Shown here one piece after another: positions 6,531 through 6,717 of a DNA stretch of 6,717 nucleotides. Both the position numbers and the translations under genes were made by a program. Origin of the DNA: Bifidobacteriaceae bacterium (GTDB lineage Bacteria; Actinomycetota; Actinomycetes; Actinomycetales; WQXJ01); the NCBI GenBank assembly GCA_031279575.1, contig JAITIG010000220.1, positions 1 to 6,717 of the forward strand, given 5' to 3'. The notes under the pieces were generated by a model, which was given only the letters and a program-made list of their open reading frames with translations, was not told the origin of the DNA and ran no database searches. Every line of letters starts with the position of its first letter. The stretch's first letter is position 1.

Positions 6531-6581
6531 GCCGCCAACCCTCTGACCGGCAGTTCCGCCACCGCCGCCGACCCCCTGACC
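6531..6581 (+). repeat. Short repeat gccgccRaccctctgacc, two copies
   Basis: gccgccaaccctctgacc (6531-6548) and gccgccgaccccctgacc (6564-6581) differ at two positions and start 33 bases apart. A related ending, cgccctgacc, closes the window at 6708-6717, and cccccagacc occurs at 5143-5152. In two cases, after 6581 and after 5152, the following bases include acgatgccgcc. Confidence 0.5.
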
Positions 6582-6623
6582 AAGGACGATGCCGCCGGGC
6601 CGGTCAGCGGCATCGGGCGGGGC

Positions 6624-6678
6624 GTGGCCAAACTGCCTATAACGAGGCAAAACCGGCCGTTACAGGCAGTTTGACCAC
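6624..6678. repeat. Long inverted repeat (hairpin module, right copy)
   Basis: The left arm 6624-6644 and right arm 6658-6678 are 21 bases each and pair at 19 of 21 positions around a 13-base loop. The core is aaactgcctataacg against cgttacaggcagttt. The mismatches are 6628/6674 and 6639/6663. No T-run follows. The right arm recurs, slightly changed, at 5094-5113. Confidence 0.8.
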
Positions 6679-6717
6679 TAGGCCGGTTGGACCGCCGCCG
6701 CCCCCAACGCCCTGACC

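Larger units (their letters stand above)
4901..6717. other. 1.8-kb stretch without a supportable gene, rich in repeats
   Basis: No frame here shows a recognisable domain or a convincing start with coding character. The open frames that exist are long because stop codons are rare at this base composition. The stretch lies upstream of the leftward MoxR operon and must hold its promoter. It also holds several direct and inverted repeats listed separately. Positions about 5930-6070 are visibly less GC-rich than the flanks. No tRNA or rRNA pattern was seen. Confidence 0.65.

Noticed and set aside
6000..6650. Long open frames on both strands (about 216-220 codons each)
   Set aside because: Both strands are open over the same DNA, no domain is recognisable and no start is well supported; they cross the inverted and direct repeats. 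Kept only as a question in the findings.
6624..6678. Rho-independent terminator
   Set aside because: The stem is strong but neither strand has a T-run after it, and no gene ends here within the window.

Overview
The window comes from a very GC-rich bacterium, most likely an actinomycete. Codons end overwhelmingly in G or C, GTG is used as a start, and the gene order MoxR ATPase - DUF58 protein - transglutaminase-like membrane protein is typical of Actinobacteria. The genus cannot be read from the sequence.

Positions 4900 down to 1 (minus strand) hold a compact three-gene operon. It begins with a MoxR-family AAA+ ATPase (4900-3911), followed by a DUF58 membrane-anchored protein (3911-2661). 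A TgpA-like polytopic membrane protein with an extracytoplasmic transglutaminase-like domain follows, starting at 2664 and running off the left edge. Each junction is a stop/start overlap (TGATG, then GTGA), so the genes are probably translationally coupled. By family knowledge, the ATPase acts on or assembles the DUF58 partner, and the membrane transglutaminase works at the cell envelope. The substrate is unknown.

Two of the three proteins carry unusual low-complexity cytoplasmic ends. DUF58 begins with about 45 residues of Arg-Pro-Ala repeats. The transglutaminase ends in at least 100 residues of Ala/Gly/Pro repeats, including a perfect 36-bp tandem duplication at the window edge.

Positions 4901-6717 (about 1.8 kb) hold no gene I can support. 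The stretch is rich in repeated structure. A roughly 190-bp module is present twice as imperfect direct copies. A hairpin module is present twice, and the right-hand copy has 21-nt arms with 19 pairs. There are three degenerate 21-bp sites in a row, and two nested inverted repeats. It looks like a mosaic of dispersed intergenic repeats, possibly with the remnant end of an insertion sequence. No transposase, tRNA, rRNA or CRISPR array was seen.
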